Assembly: GCA_003013855.2 (NCBI GenBank)
Contig: PVNU02002850.1
Location: 2,294,001-2,358,000 of the forward strand
DNA length: 64,000 bases
Direction: 5' to 3'
DNA from: Liriodendron chinense
Taxonomy: Eukaryota > Streptophyta > Magnoliopsida > Magnoliales > Magnoliaceae
Shown here: positions 24,655-35,846 of the stretch, piece after piece
How the letters are laid out: every line of letters starts with the position of its first letter
Position numbering within the stretch: position 1 is the stretch's first letter
Notes under the pieces: model-generated
The model's input: the letters and a program-made list of their open reading frames with translations, nothing else
The model's database searches: none
Told to the model about the DNA's origin: nothing
Position numbers and translations under genes: made by a program

Positions 24655-27217
24655 ATGAATCTCCTTTTCTCTTTGTCCTTTCTCTTCATCTTGTCCTCTT
24701 TTTGCTTCGTCCTTTCTCAAGCAGCCCTTGATGATGATTTGGGGGCCATTATGGGAGAGGTTGGTGGGTCCCATACTTCAGGAAGTGGTGAGGGCTTTAA
24801 TGATGGTGGGATGCTTTTGATTGATGGTGTAGATGGAGCATTGAATAAGGCCATTGATGGTGGATTAAGGGTGGTTGTTGGGGAAGCTTTGAATGGCCCC
24901 ATTAATGGCAACCATGCTGAAAATTCATATTTGAATGGGGCACTGATTATGGGAGGATTAGATGGTATGGATTAGATGGGGAGATGGGCCATAGGTGAAG
25001 CTATGCACCCTTTGAGTGTGGGCCGCATGGATTATGTGATCGATGGTGATAATGGGGTCATGATGGACATAGATGGGCTGATCTCATGTTTAGACGGTAT
25101 GGATGGTTCAGATGATACCTTTGATGGCCAGGATGCTCTTGATGATGGCTGAGATGTGTGGTACACCTACTTGGGTGGACTTGATGTGATCATTGATGAT
25201 GTCCCCCTGATGATGGACGGTGTGGATGTCTCGATGATCCCCTCAACTGGACAGAGTGATGGTTGGATTCCTGACTTTATGTTGGAGAGGACTGCAGGTC
25301 CATATCTGACCGTAGATTCTCCGATCAAGGTTGCTGAGGCCTTTCTTGACAGTTCAGATGCATTTTTTAGCAGTCAGATTGGTCAGGATGCCATGATGTG
25401 CAGTGTGATCTTTGCTGATAGCCCTTTCGATGGAGAGTATCGTCCTTCTGATTATCGACCCTTTACGTATTCGATTCATGAGGTGGGTAAGTCTTCTCGT
25501 GCAGCTGAGGTCGTGATAGTTTCAGATAGCGATGTGACTATATTAGACATAGCCGCTACTGGGGATAGGTCGGGGACTGTTGAGTTTGCAGAGGTTCCAG
25601 CTTTTCCTTCTCTTTCACCCATTAATCTTCCGATCCTTGATGAGCTGTCATCGATTCCTGGGCCTTTTGTTCTAGAGGGGATACCTGTGAGGACTTGCCG
25701 GTTGCTTCCTCGTCCTTCTTGCTCTCCACGGCTGCTTGCTTGGCTTGACAGATTGTCAGCTTATGAGATTCGAGAGTTAGAGTCTTATGGCTTTGGCGGT
25801 CTGATACATATGGCTAGAGTTAACATTGATTGGAGGATGCTAGGGGCTGCACTGATTGGCCGGGTCCCTTTGTTGAACTTGTTTGCGTTCAACGACATGG
25901 AGATGGGACCTTCTTTGGAGGAGTTTGCGCACTTGACAGGTCTTCCCTGGGATTCTACTCAGTATTTCTCGCCGAAGACTGCCACACCGCAGAACTGGTT
26001 TGGGATCCCGTATCTTATTTAACATGCAACTGCTGGTCAGGATGCAGTGGTCTTCTCTTTAGATTCGCTGTATGATCTTTTCTCAGGCCCATGGAGTGTG
26101 GCAGGGTCCTTACTTTCTCGGAATGCACTGATGTTCTGTGTGATAGCTAAGGCGCTATTCTCGGGATGACACAGATCTTAGACTCCTTTACTCTTTGAGG
26201 TGATGAGTCGAGCTACTCGACAGTAGGGGATCATTTCTCTTGTCCTGGCTGAGTTGTTTAATGGGCTGACTGACTGTGCCCTAGGCCGCACCTGTGTCCT
26301 TCGCGGCTGGTGCGTTTCTCCAGATATCCCTTTTGCACTTTTCTTTTCTTTTCTTATCTTTTGGGAATTGCTTTGCTTTAGCTGAACCTTTTTACCTTCT
26401 TACGATTAGATCTGGCTATGGAAGCGTCTTTCGCTGACTGTTCCTGTACCATTTCCCGGCACTCGTCGCCCTGACCTTATGTGACAAATTATGGAGTTTC
26501 TTCCGCATACAGTTAGGCTGAGTGAGCCCTTGTATCGCAGGATGTTTGCTGAGCTGTGTGACTGGAATGTTCGTTGGGAGTCATCTTGGCTTTCGCTTCC
26601 TCCAGTACTTTGTGATGCTCACCACCTTCCTCTGATGCTGGTAGGCTTTCGATCTTACTTTTCTTATCACCCTATCCAAGTTCCTGCGGCAGTTCGAGTA
26701 TGAGTAGGACGTTCCTCCTTTTGCTTTCTTGGGTATCGGGCATCGAGCACTTCCAGCCAAGTCATCTGACTTTAGGACTCGGGTCGATGGTTCCTGGACG
26801 AGTCACCTGACTGCTTATTTGCTTGGTTTTGAGCTGCGGACTTTTCCGATGGCGACTGCCCCATACCAGCATTGGGTTACTGAGCAGTCTCTGTACCGGC
26901 ACATTCCTTGCTGGCACTTGACTGCTGATGAGGACGAGCAGGATATTCTTGGGGATGCTAGTTCTTCATCTGGTTCATATGAGCCCTTTGAGGAGCGCCC
27001 ATTTATCGATCCCAGCTTCCTCTTAGCCACTCATGGCCACTTGCTGTCTGAGATTTCTGCACTCCGGTATCATTGCGAGATGATGTCGAGAAGATTGGCC
27101 ACTGATCAGAGGTTGTCCAATGAGGAGACGACGATTCGTAGCCTTAAGCGAGATGAGGTGCATTACCTGCATATGGAGGTGAGCAGGTTGAGAGCGAGGC
27201 TATTTCATTATGAATAA
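24655..27217 (+). pseudogene. Aminotransferase-like PMD gene, antisense inside element 2
   Basis: Plus strand. 24655-26022 is one frame with two internal stops (24973 and about 25150). It has a hydrophobic start (MNLLFSLSFLFILSSFCFVL), a long Asp/Gly-rich stretch, then FAFNDMEMGPSLEEFAHLTG near 25885-25945. That segment is like the core of the PMD/aminotransferase-like proteins carried as antisense ORFs by Tat-lineage elements. The frame continues past a TAA (CAA-like) at 26020 to about 26300. A probable intron lies at about 26.30-26.41 kb (GTGCGT...GATTAG). Then come WLWKRLSLTVPVPFPGTRR and, after shifts, a C-terminal part (26729-27217) with a likely coiled coil (LRYHCEMMSRRL... VSRLRARLFHYE). 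Function in the element is unknown. Confidence 0.6.
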
Positions 27218-28345
27218 GAGGACTTAACTGACAGTGGTCGAGGAGGAGGGCAGAGATTTATTTTTTGCTTTTTAGGGCTGTGTCAGGCCGTCTGTACGTT
27301 CCTTTTTTCATAGTACATGACTGATGATGATGCATTTTTTATATTTTTGAAAGAGATGATATGATATATGTAAAAGAAATACGATGCATTTAATGAAAAG
27401 AGAACTTTTTTGAGAACTTATTGTGCTATGAGTTGTCTTGCGAGTGTGTCTGGATTTTGTGTCGGGACATAGGAATCAGAACTGAGGCTCGGCCAATGCT
27501 TTGACTGATGTCTCGAAATTGACTTGTGTGAGATCCCTTTGGTTCCCTAGAGGTGTAGGCAATGGAAACTGTTACTTCTTGAGATTGTCAGAGTTCGTAG
27601 AGTTCTTTGTTCCCGACTGTACTTCTTCTTGTTCTTGAATTGCAACTGCTTGAATTGATTTGGACCGTCTGGTTTCTTAGTACCTGCACTTTTTTTTTCT
27701 ATTCGAGACATTTTTGCCTGCAGAGCTCTTTTGAGTTTTCACCACAGCCGGCCTTTTCCCGTCATTTTTGCTCGTAGCGCCCTTTCGAGTTTTCACCACG
27801 TACAGGGTATTTGATCTTGCCTGCCCCTTGGCAGCTATGCTGTTTTTACCCTAGGTTCCCTTTCGGTTTTCACGAAGTCCACTATATGCCTACTGTTTTT
27901 AATCAGAGTGCCCTTTCGGGTTTTCACTATGCCCTTTTCGTTTAGGCACACATTTTCTTTTTATTTTTTCTTTTTTTTTGGATAACTGCAGCGGCTAAAG
28001 GTCAGGAATCCGTCGTTGCCGGCCGATGGTAGCCTTTCGGCCCTTATCCTGAGTTTCGATGATAAAGCTGTCGGTCTTAGCCATAGACCCTTCTGAGATG
28101 GATGGATGGGGGTGACTGTGTTTCCTTTCGGTTTGATTTTCTCAGGTGCCTTGTTTTGGCTTCCCAATTTTTTTCTTTTTTGCTTTTTTTTTTTATATTC
28201 CTTCTTCTTTTTTTCTCTTTTTTCTTTTATTTGTAACACTTATTGGTGGATGGAAATGATTTCTTAGAGGTTTTAGCTTCGACCCCTTGACTTCAGCTCT
28301 ATTAATGTAACTCTTGTAAGGTCAGAATGACTTACCCAAGAAAGA
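27218..28345. other. Spacer between antisense gene and integrase, with short repeats
   Basis: Four copies of CCCTTTCG(G)GTTTTCAC or close variants lie at 27726, 27781, 27857 and 27911 (54-76 bp apart). T-rich runs follow (27955-28230). No gene is recognised. The two PMD-type genes and integrase are convergent across this stretch. Confidence 0.5.
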
Positions 28346-29662
28346 TCTTCACTTTGTCAGCGTTGATTGGCTCAGGAAGATCCACCCCCTCATGCTGGTA
28401 GTCTGAGGGCGCCTCCAGGAAGTACTTCTCTGATGATCAGCGGTCCGTCCCATGAGGGTTTGAACTTTCCTCTGGGATCCGGAAGATGCGATGGTAGGAT
28501 CTTCTTCATGACCATGTTGCCCACCTTGAAACTTCTTTTTCAGACTCTCTTGTTGTAAGCCCGAGTGATCCTTTTCTGGTAGCACTGGGAATGACTAAGC
28601 ACAGGCATGTGCTTCTCATCTGCTAGCTGTAACTGATCAAATCTGGCCCGTTGTCATTCTCCTTCTTCAATTCCGCTTTCTAGTAACACCCATAGTGACG
28701 GTATTTCCACCTCGACTGGTAGAACTGCTTCCATTCCGTAAGTAATCTCGAAAGGAAGTAATGCCTGTAACAGACTATACAGACGTTCGATAGGCCCAAA
28801 GTGCATATGGAGCATATCCGACCAATCTCGATAAGTCACGACCATCTTTTTTAGTATCCTGACGATTGTCTTATTCGTAGCTTCTACCCCACCATTCATT
28901 TGAGGATGGTAAGGGCTCGATCGATGACATTGAATCTTGCACTTGCTGAGGAAGTCATCCATCTTCTTGTTGACGAACGGGGTACCATTATCTGTGATGA
29001 TAGCATTAGGGATTCCATACCGGCATATGATGTTGCTCTTCATGAATTTGATCACCTGGGATGCTGCAATCGTGGTGTAGGAGGCTGCTTCTACCCACTT
29101 GGTGAAGTAGTCGACTGCCACAAATACATACTCATGACCGTTTGAATGCTTTGAGACTAATCTTCCCAATGATGTCGAGTCCCCACATGGAGAAGGGCCA
29201 GGGAGTCGTCAGGTTGTATAGTTCTGAGGAGGGGGCATGAATTTGATTTGCATACTCCTGACACTTGAAGCATTTTCTGACGTGCTGGCAGCAGTCTATC
29301 TCCATTGTGAGCCAATAGTAGCCGAGTCGTAGAATCTTCTTCGCCATCATATGCCCATTCATGTGGGGGCCACAGATTCCTTCGTGTATTTCTTTCATGA
29401 TCTTTGCAACTTCTGTTTCATCGACGCATCGAAGGAGGACTTGATTATAGGATCGCTTGTAAAGAATTTCGCCACTGATGGTGAACTGGCCGGCTAAACG
29501 CCGGATGGTTCGGCGATCTGTTGTTGTTGCTACCTCTGGATATTCCTGGGTTTCGAGATATTGTTTGATGTTAGCATACCAGGGTTTTTCAAGGACAGCT
29601 TCAGCTTCTTCAATTTGTAGGCAGAAAGTAAGTTCATCTTGAGTTTCGACTGTGAGCTCCAA
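28346..29662 (-). pseudogene. pol: Integrase of element 2
   Basis: Minus strand. The N-terminal zinc-binding part is at about 29375-29245 (EIHEGICGPHMNGHMMAKK, GYYWLTMEIDC, CFKCQEYA). The catalytic core shows WGLDIIGKIS, VAVDYFTKWVEAASY, ITDNGTPFVN and SSPYHPQMNGGVEATNKTI (29190-28850), so the D, D and E positions are identifiable. The C-terminal part continues to about 28346 (RARFDQLQLADEK, FKVGNMVMKKILP, KFKPSWDGPLIIREVLPGGAL). There is a frame change near 29150 and a stop near 28550. Length and order fit Tat integrases. Two PMD-type genes lie downstream on the opposite strand. Confidence 0.85.
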
Positions 29663-30298
29663 TTCTAAAGCTCATTCGGGATCTCGAGCATTGATGCGAG
29701 TGTAGCAAGAGCATCTGTAAACTAATTCTTGGCCCTGGGGATGTATGAGAATGTGATTTCTTCGAATTCTTCGATCAGATTTTCAAGGTACACATGATAT
29801 GGTATCAACTTCTCGTCCTTGGTTTTCCATTCACCATTGGTCTGATTGATGATAAGCTGTGAGTCTCCAAATACTTGTAGCTTTTTAACTCCCAAGATTA
29901 TGGCTTCCCTTAGACCAGCGATGCATGCTTCATACTCTGTCATGTTGTTGGTGCACTCGAATGCTATGTGCCTTGAGATAGGAATAGGGACATCTCTAGG
30001 GAGTAGTGGATTGCTTTGATACCACTTCCTTTAGAATTTGCTGCGCCGTCGAAGAATAACGTCCACTCATCTTTCTTCTTCTTTTCTTCACCTTCAATGA
30101 GCAAGAGATCTTCATCTAGGAAGAATGTATAGAACGATTGATAATCCAGGAGAGAGTGAGCGGCAAGATGATCGACGAGAGCCTGCCCCTTGATTGCCTT
30201 CTGAGTGACATAGGTTATGTCGAATTCAAACAGGAGTAGATGCCATTTAGTTATCCTTCCAGTGAGTGCTAGTTTCTCGAACAGGTATTTGAGCAGAT
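29663..30298 (-). pseudogene. pol: End of RNase H and second RNase H of element 2
   Basis: Minus strand, continuing directly from RT across the solo LTR at 30299. KYLFEKLALTGRITKWHLLL and GQALVDHLAAHSLL connect to WTLFFDGAANSKGSGI, then MTEYEACIAGLREAIILGVK and LQVFGDSQLIINQTNGEW, ending YIPRAKN. This is the extra RNase H domain typical of Tat elements, with FFDGA, E of EYEA and GDSQL visible. A short disrupted segment lies near 29950. CAGAT at 30294-30298 is the target duplication of the inserted LTR. Confidence 0.8.
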
Positions 30299-32208
30299 TG
30301 TTGAACCTCCAATTTATACATTGCATTGCCCACTACATGACATGGTATGCATGGTTTTCATGATTAAAAGGTCCATCTAATGCATGTTTTGTGATTGTAG
30401 GGATGAGAGCAGACTTCACTCAATTAGAGACCAAAAAGGGGCCATTTGGAGCCTTTGATGAAGGCCCAAGGTGGACCAAAGAAAGAAGAAAGCAAAGAGA
30501 GAGGAAGGAGAGAAGAAAAGAAAGAAGAAAAACAAGCAAAACTGGGTCCGACCGGTCATGACCGGTCGGATGCACTCCCTGGAGCAAGGCCAGCTTTGTC
30601 CGACCGGTCATGACCGGTCGGCCAGCCCTGTCCGACCGGTCGTGACCGGTCGGCCATGCAAAGTTCAACTTCCAGATTGCATACAGCAGGCCATTCCCGT
30701 TTTTAGGTTTTTCGGACCACTTTTCTAAAGCCAGCTTGATGATATTTGGAAATCCAACACATCCATGTTGAAGAGGAGCTCGACGCCGAACTAAACCAAG
30801 TGGTTTCGTGTCGATCGGAGCTACGGATTCACCGTGGTGGCCAAAACAATACGAACTGTCCAGAAAGTTCCAGATTTCGCTGTTCAACTCTGGGCCGGTC
30901 CAGAGGACTCATCATTGATGATATGAAGAATCTACTTTGACCATATTTTAGAACACATCCATATATGAATAATCACAAAAGTTTCAGATCAAAAGGATGT
31001 GTGGTTTGATCGTACCGGTTGAAGAAAGATGGACCATCCAGAAAGATCCAATTGCACAGAGTTTATAAAATCCCTAAGTGTTCTAATTTTTGAACAATAT
31101 TCTGGAATTGTTTTGGACAATCTAATCCGTCCATCATGTAGAGGAGGAAGTTTTCTACCAATGTTCAAAATTTGAGATCAATCCGACCTCTGTACACTCC
31201 GGGGCGTTGAAAGCAAGATGACTGGTTCTGAAGGTACCCAAAGTGCGCGATTTTGAGAGGCGGTCGGTGATGTGATTGGTGGGCCCATTCAGAGGATAAT
31301 CTTGGAAATCTAAATCATCTATGAGGAAGATCACATTACAAGGAAGCTACAAATCAAATTTGATGGCAATTCGACCATTGGTTAAGCCGTACCAAGCGAA
31401 ACAAATTCTGCTATGTTGCTGTACTATTGCTGCACTATAAAAGGAGGTGCTCTCTTCTATTCCAAATCAACCAAGGACGTGGGGAGCAAGGAGTTCAAGT
31501 CCCAGGAGGCTACCTAGCCTCCTACAGCTAGTTTTTCTTCCTTTTCTTAGTTCTAGTTCTAGTTTTAATATGCTTTTCCTTAGCTAACCTCTTAGCTAGA
31601 GCTAGAGGTGAAATTTGTAGTTGGTTCCAATACTTTAATTCTTTTATTTCAAGTACCCTTTTCTTAATTTTGGATTTTGAAGTTCTAGTTTGAATAAAGT
31701 TTGGTTTTTTAGAAGTTTTGTGAGAGTTTGTATGCTCCAGACATGAGTTCCTTGCAATTCTCTGAGATTACCATGATTGGGTTGTTTGAATCAGAATTGT
31801 AGTAACCCTTGAGCATGCCATAGTCCATAGGCATGGCTGTTACTCCAAAGGCTACAAGTTCAAGTTCTATGTGCTTCATTAGAACTAGAAATCTAATTTC
31901 AGATTTAAGTGGGATTGTTTGTGCTTGAATGTTATATCTTCCAATTAGATGAGAGATAGGACTTTGATTCTAATTGTGTTGTACTTGGATGAATGGATTG
32001 GCATTAGACCACTACAAGTGGATCCTTGATGCTCTAGTTCTTCTTATTTTCAGATTTTCCTATTTCATGTGAAAAACTACTCTCTTAAACTTCTTAGATT
32101 CTAGTTATTAGAATACTTGGAATTGTTTACTTCTTTCCCTGTGGATCGACCTCGGTCTTACCGAGATTTATTACTACATCGCAGCCTTACACTTGAGGCG
32201 AGCGAACA
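30299..32208 (+). mobile_element. Solo LTR (Athila-like, X family) in element 2 pol
   Basis: Starts TGTTGAACCTCC and ends GGCGAGCGAACA, the same termini as the X LTR. Flanked by CAGAT at 30294-30298 and 32209-32213. There is no internal region, so it arose by recombination between the LTRs of a full element. Length 1910 bp. TATAAAA is at 31436-31442. The conserved 3' part (near 32145-32195) contains GATCGACCTCGGTC. Confidence 0.92.
30548..30653. repeat. GACCGGTC paired-octamer array (solo LTR)
   Basis: Three dyads at 30548-30569, 30600-30621 and 30632-30653. All have 2-bp spacers (AT, AT, GT) and all six octamers are perfect. The array is about 780 bp upstream of this LTR's TATA box, farther than in the other LTRs. 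Confidence 0.92.
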
Positions 32209-32213
32209 CAGAT

Positions 32214-33858
32214 CCATGTGAGCGAGGAGGAGAATAGCGAACGCAATCATGTATTGACAGAGTCGCTGAGTTGCCCAGACTAGGGCGAGTCAAGTCTTCT
32301 CGATCGGGAAAGACTTGGTCTTGTAGCCGGTGAACTTTCGGCTCAAATAATATATTGCTTGTTCCTTCTTCCCGGTCTCATCGTGCTGGCCGAGGACACA
32401 GCCAATGGCTTTTGCTGCTACCAATATGTATAACAATAGTGGTCGTCCAGGAGTGGGCGGCACTAGAACTGGAGGATTCATGAGATACTTCTTGATGCGA
32501 TCGAAGGCGAATTGGCAATCGTCATTCCATTCTTTTGGAACGTTCTTCCGAAGGAGCTTGAATATGAGTTCTCAAATAGGTGTGAGCTGTGCGATGAAGC
32601 GACTGATGTATTGAATTCTACCGAGGAAGCCACGAATTTCTTTCTCTGTTCTAGGAGGGGGCATCTTGATGATTGCTCTGGTTTTAGTTTCGTCGACCCT
32701 GATGCCATCCTCGCTCACCATAAATCCAAGGAGTTTGCCTCCCGTTGCACCGAAGACACATTTCTGAGGATTGAGATGGAGCTTGTACTTTTCTAATCTA
32801 TTAAATAACTTCTTCAGATCTTCAAAGTGTCATTCAACTGTGCGAGATTTGACGATCATATCGTCCACATATACTTCAAGATCTTTGTTCATCATATCGT
32901 GGAATAATGTTGTCATTGCCCGCTGATATGTTGCTCATACGTTCTTCAGACCGAATGGCACTACCCTGTAACAGAAGGTTCCCCAGGGAGTGATAAACGA
33001 TGTCTTCTCGCGATCTTCGACGGCCATCTTGATCTAATTGTAACCTGAGAACCAATCTATGAATGAGAAGATCTTGTACCCTGCAGTGTTGTCGACCAGA
33101 GTGTCGATATGTGGCAAAGGGAAATCATCTTTAGGACTGGCTTTGTAGAGATCTCGGAAGTCGATTCACATTCAAACCTTGCCATCCTTCTTTGGTACTG
33201 GTACGATGTTGGAGAGCCATTCAGGGCAGTTGGAGACTACCAAGAATCCCACATTGTACTGCTTGATGACTTCATCTCGAACTTTCAGAGCCCATTCTGG
33301 CTTCATTCTTCGAAGTTTCTGCTTCACTGGCTTCATATTTGGCTTGGTTGGCAGATGGTGTACAACGAGCTCTTCATCAAGCCTCGGCATGTCTTCATAT
33401 GAGAACGTAAAGTTGGACAATCTTGGAGCTTGGAACTCTATCATCCTCTGCTTCATCTCTTGTGGCAATGATTTTCCAATGCGTACTTCCCTAGGGTTCT
33501 TGGGTGTCCCCAAGTTTACTACCTCAAAATCATCAGCTACAACATTGGCTTTATATTCAAACTTTTTTAGGAGATCCTCTAATTTGGGAGCCAGGTCATC
33601 ATCTTCCTCATTCCGAGCTTCGTCCAGACCCATGAGCTCGAAGTCTAATTCGATGTCAAAATCATATGATTCAACTTCAAACTCATGCGACTCTTTAAAC
33701 GAACTTGGCACATTATTAAATGCAGGAAAAGAAATATTTTTTGGTTTTTGAGAATTTTCTGGAATTGAAATGCTAGATGTTTTTGGCTTTTGAAATTTTT
33801 TATTTTTTTGGATTTTTGAAATTCGTGGGACCCTGAACAAGCGGGCATTGCAGACCAT
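32214..33858 (-). pseudogene. pol: Reverse transcriptase and RNase H of element 2
   Basis: Minus strand. A long open stretch (33858-33172) runs from the spacer into RT: LVVHHLPTKPNMKPVKQKLR, then EVIKQYNVGFL, then IVPVPKKDGKV. Beyond an in-frame break RT continues with DFRDLYKASPKDDFPLPHID, FSFIDWFSGYN, TPWGTFCYRVVPFGLKN, the catalytic YVDDMIVKS (about 32870) and FLGRIQYISRFIAQL. RNase H follows (LLLYILVAAKAIGCVLGQHDE, 32430-32370; IYYLSRKFTGYKTKSFPIEKT). Stops are few: one after SGYN, one after GLKN, and others. The domain is cut at 32214 by the solo LTR and resumes at 30298. Confidence 0.85.
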
Positions 33859-34896
33859 GATTGATCCCAGCTTGTCTTAAAGTACCGCTCGTTGCTTAAA
33901 CCGACGTTTTTTTTAAGCCAGAGCCCTCAGATGATTCTCTGGCTAATTCAGAAGTTAGGGGAACGGATGACCATTCAGGTCCCCACACTCCTTCCCTTAG
34001 AGAAGTGGGGGTTGATGATTTGGGTGAAAAATCACGATCTGGCTCAATGACCATGATTTCTCGCTGGTTGGGTTCCAGATCTGAGTCATACTCAGTCCCT
34101 CCTGGATCACTTACCTCGCATTGCAGTTCGTCCGGTTCCACGGTGAGACACAAGTTCAGAATCTGGACATCAGACCAATCCAGGGCTGGCCATTTCCTCT
34201 TCTTAATCCAATGGATGGGCTGTTTCTGCCCCTAGTTGGTGGTTAGTTCTTGAGAGACGGGCGGGTCGTGCCCCTTGTTGATTGATGCTGAGATGGGCAA
34301 GTTATGCCCTTGATTAACCTGGAATTGAAGTGGGAGGGTTTGGCCCCTGGTTGGCTGGAATTGAAGTGGGCAGGTTGTGCCCCCGGTTGGCTGGAATTGA
34401 AGTGGGCAGGTTGTGCCCCTGGTTGGCTGGAATTGAAGTGGGCAGGTTGTGCCCCTGGTTGGCTGGAATTGAAGCAGGCAGGTTGCGCCCCTAGTTGGCT
34501 GGAATTAAAGTGGGCAAGTTGTGCCCCTGGTTAAGAGCAGGTCTCAGAGTACCCTGGTCCTAAAGTTGCTGTATTTGATTTTCTTCTTTGTCTTCATCAT
34601 CTCCCTTTTCTTCTGGAGGCATAGATGGTTTGAGGATCCAATCCCATCGAACTGGGGGGCCACATGGCCCAAGCTAGGCTGATCGGGAGATCTTTGTGTA
34701 GTGCAGTCGGTTGATTTCCTCTTGGATCTCTGCAAGGCTCTCCTGACCTGATGAATTGAATGGGTGAGCACCGAAATTTCTTCTTTCTTTTGTCCATGAA
34801 GATTGCCATATACCCAAGTTCCCATTTGTGTTGATTATATACTAGTGGCATCTTTCTGATCTTTAAATGATTCTTCATACGATACTTGAGGCTCAA
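33859..34896 (-). pseudogene. pol: Protease-RT linker of element 2 with 12-residue repeats
   Basis: The minus-strand frame that carries the end of the protease (35178-34897) and the RT (33858 down) is the same frame. Between them, after a stop at 34894, it is open to 34597 and then crosses a six-unit repeat. Further stops follow near 34540, 34250 and 34150. No enzymatic motif is seen. Linkers of variable length between protease and RT are common in Tat elements. Confidence 0.55.
34321..34536. repeat. 36-bp tandem repeat, six units
   Basis: GGAATTGAAG recurs at 34321, 34357, 34393, 34429, 34465 and 34501, exactly 36 bp apart. In the pol frame on the minus strand each unit reads HFNSSQPGAQPA or close to it. 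The length is a multiple of three, so copy-number change keeps the frame. Confidence 0.9.
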
Positions 34897-35846
34897 TCAT
34901 TCTGCGGGTGAAAAAACACAATCCACACTTATCGGCTCCAGATTGGCGATAGCGTTCACAGTCTCGAATTCGAAACTATGAAATGGGATGTCTTCTTCAG
35001 AGTGTTGGATGTCGATGACAAGGATATCTGGTTCAGTGGCACCAACATTGGAAGGAATGATGAGATACTTCTCTGCATGGACAGAGATCACTTGATTTAC
35101 ACAGGTATACTTCACCCGTTGATGCAAAGTTGATGGCACAGCTCCAACCTTATGTAGCCAAGGTCGTCTGAGCAACATATTGAAGAGGATGATATATCCA
35201 GGATTTAGAATGTGATGGTGGAGATTTCTGGACCTATCTGCACTTCTATGTCAACCTCCCCTTCTACTGATCGGCGGATGTTGTCGAATGCTCTAACATA
35301 CATGGTGCTCGGTCGAAATGAGGAGGGACTGATTCCCAGGCGTTCCGCAGTCTTGAGCGGGCAGACATTTAAGCTTGAGCCGTTATCAATAAGGACCAGT
35401 GGGACACAGAGGTCTTTGTATCGTAAGGCTATGTTGAGGGATTGCCCATGGTCGCGCCCTTCTGGTGGCAACTCGTTATCAATAAAGGTGATGGCGCGTG
35501 GAGCCAGGAGCTATCCGATCATTAATGCTATCATTTCAGGCGCTGTATCGGAGGAGACATGGGCATCACTCAGGGTTTTGGCAAACATTTCTCGGTGTAT
35601 GCGAGATGTGCAGAGTAGCTCCCATACCAAGATTTGGGCAGGGATTGACTTGAGCTGAGTTGCCACATCATATGCAGCTTCGTTTTTATTGCCGAGGCCC
35701 GAGAGGGCGCCTTTAGGATCTCCTTTGTTCTGATTATCTCTTTGGATGCAACGCCCATTGGGATTCATGTTTCCTACTTCTACACATTCTGGATAGTGCC
35801 ACGGGACTTCTTTATAATTTTCCACTCCTTTGCTTTCTAGGACCAC
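34897..35846 (-). pseudogene. pol: Protease region of element 2
   Basis: Minus strand. 35846-35511 carries a segment typical of Tat elements just before protease (YDVATQLKSIPAQILVWELL, SDAHVSSDTAPEMIALMIG). 35471-35205 follows with NELPPEGRDHGQSLNIALR and the active-site-like VLIDNGSSLNVCPLKTAERLG; Tat proteases usually have a D-N-G-S-A type motif here. A frameshift between 35205 and 35178 leads to LLRRPWLHKVGAVPSTLHQR (35175-35110), the conserved (I/L)LGRPWLH segment with Gly changed to Arg. Role: cleavage of the polyprotein. Confidence 0.75.

Noticed and set aside
22209..27217. Host chromosomal genes
   Set aside because: Both PMD-type genes lie between the integrase and 3' LTR of element 2, with no boundaries of their own, and are broken. 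They are best read as element cargo.
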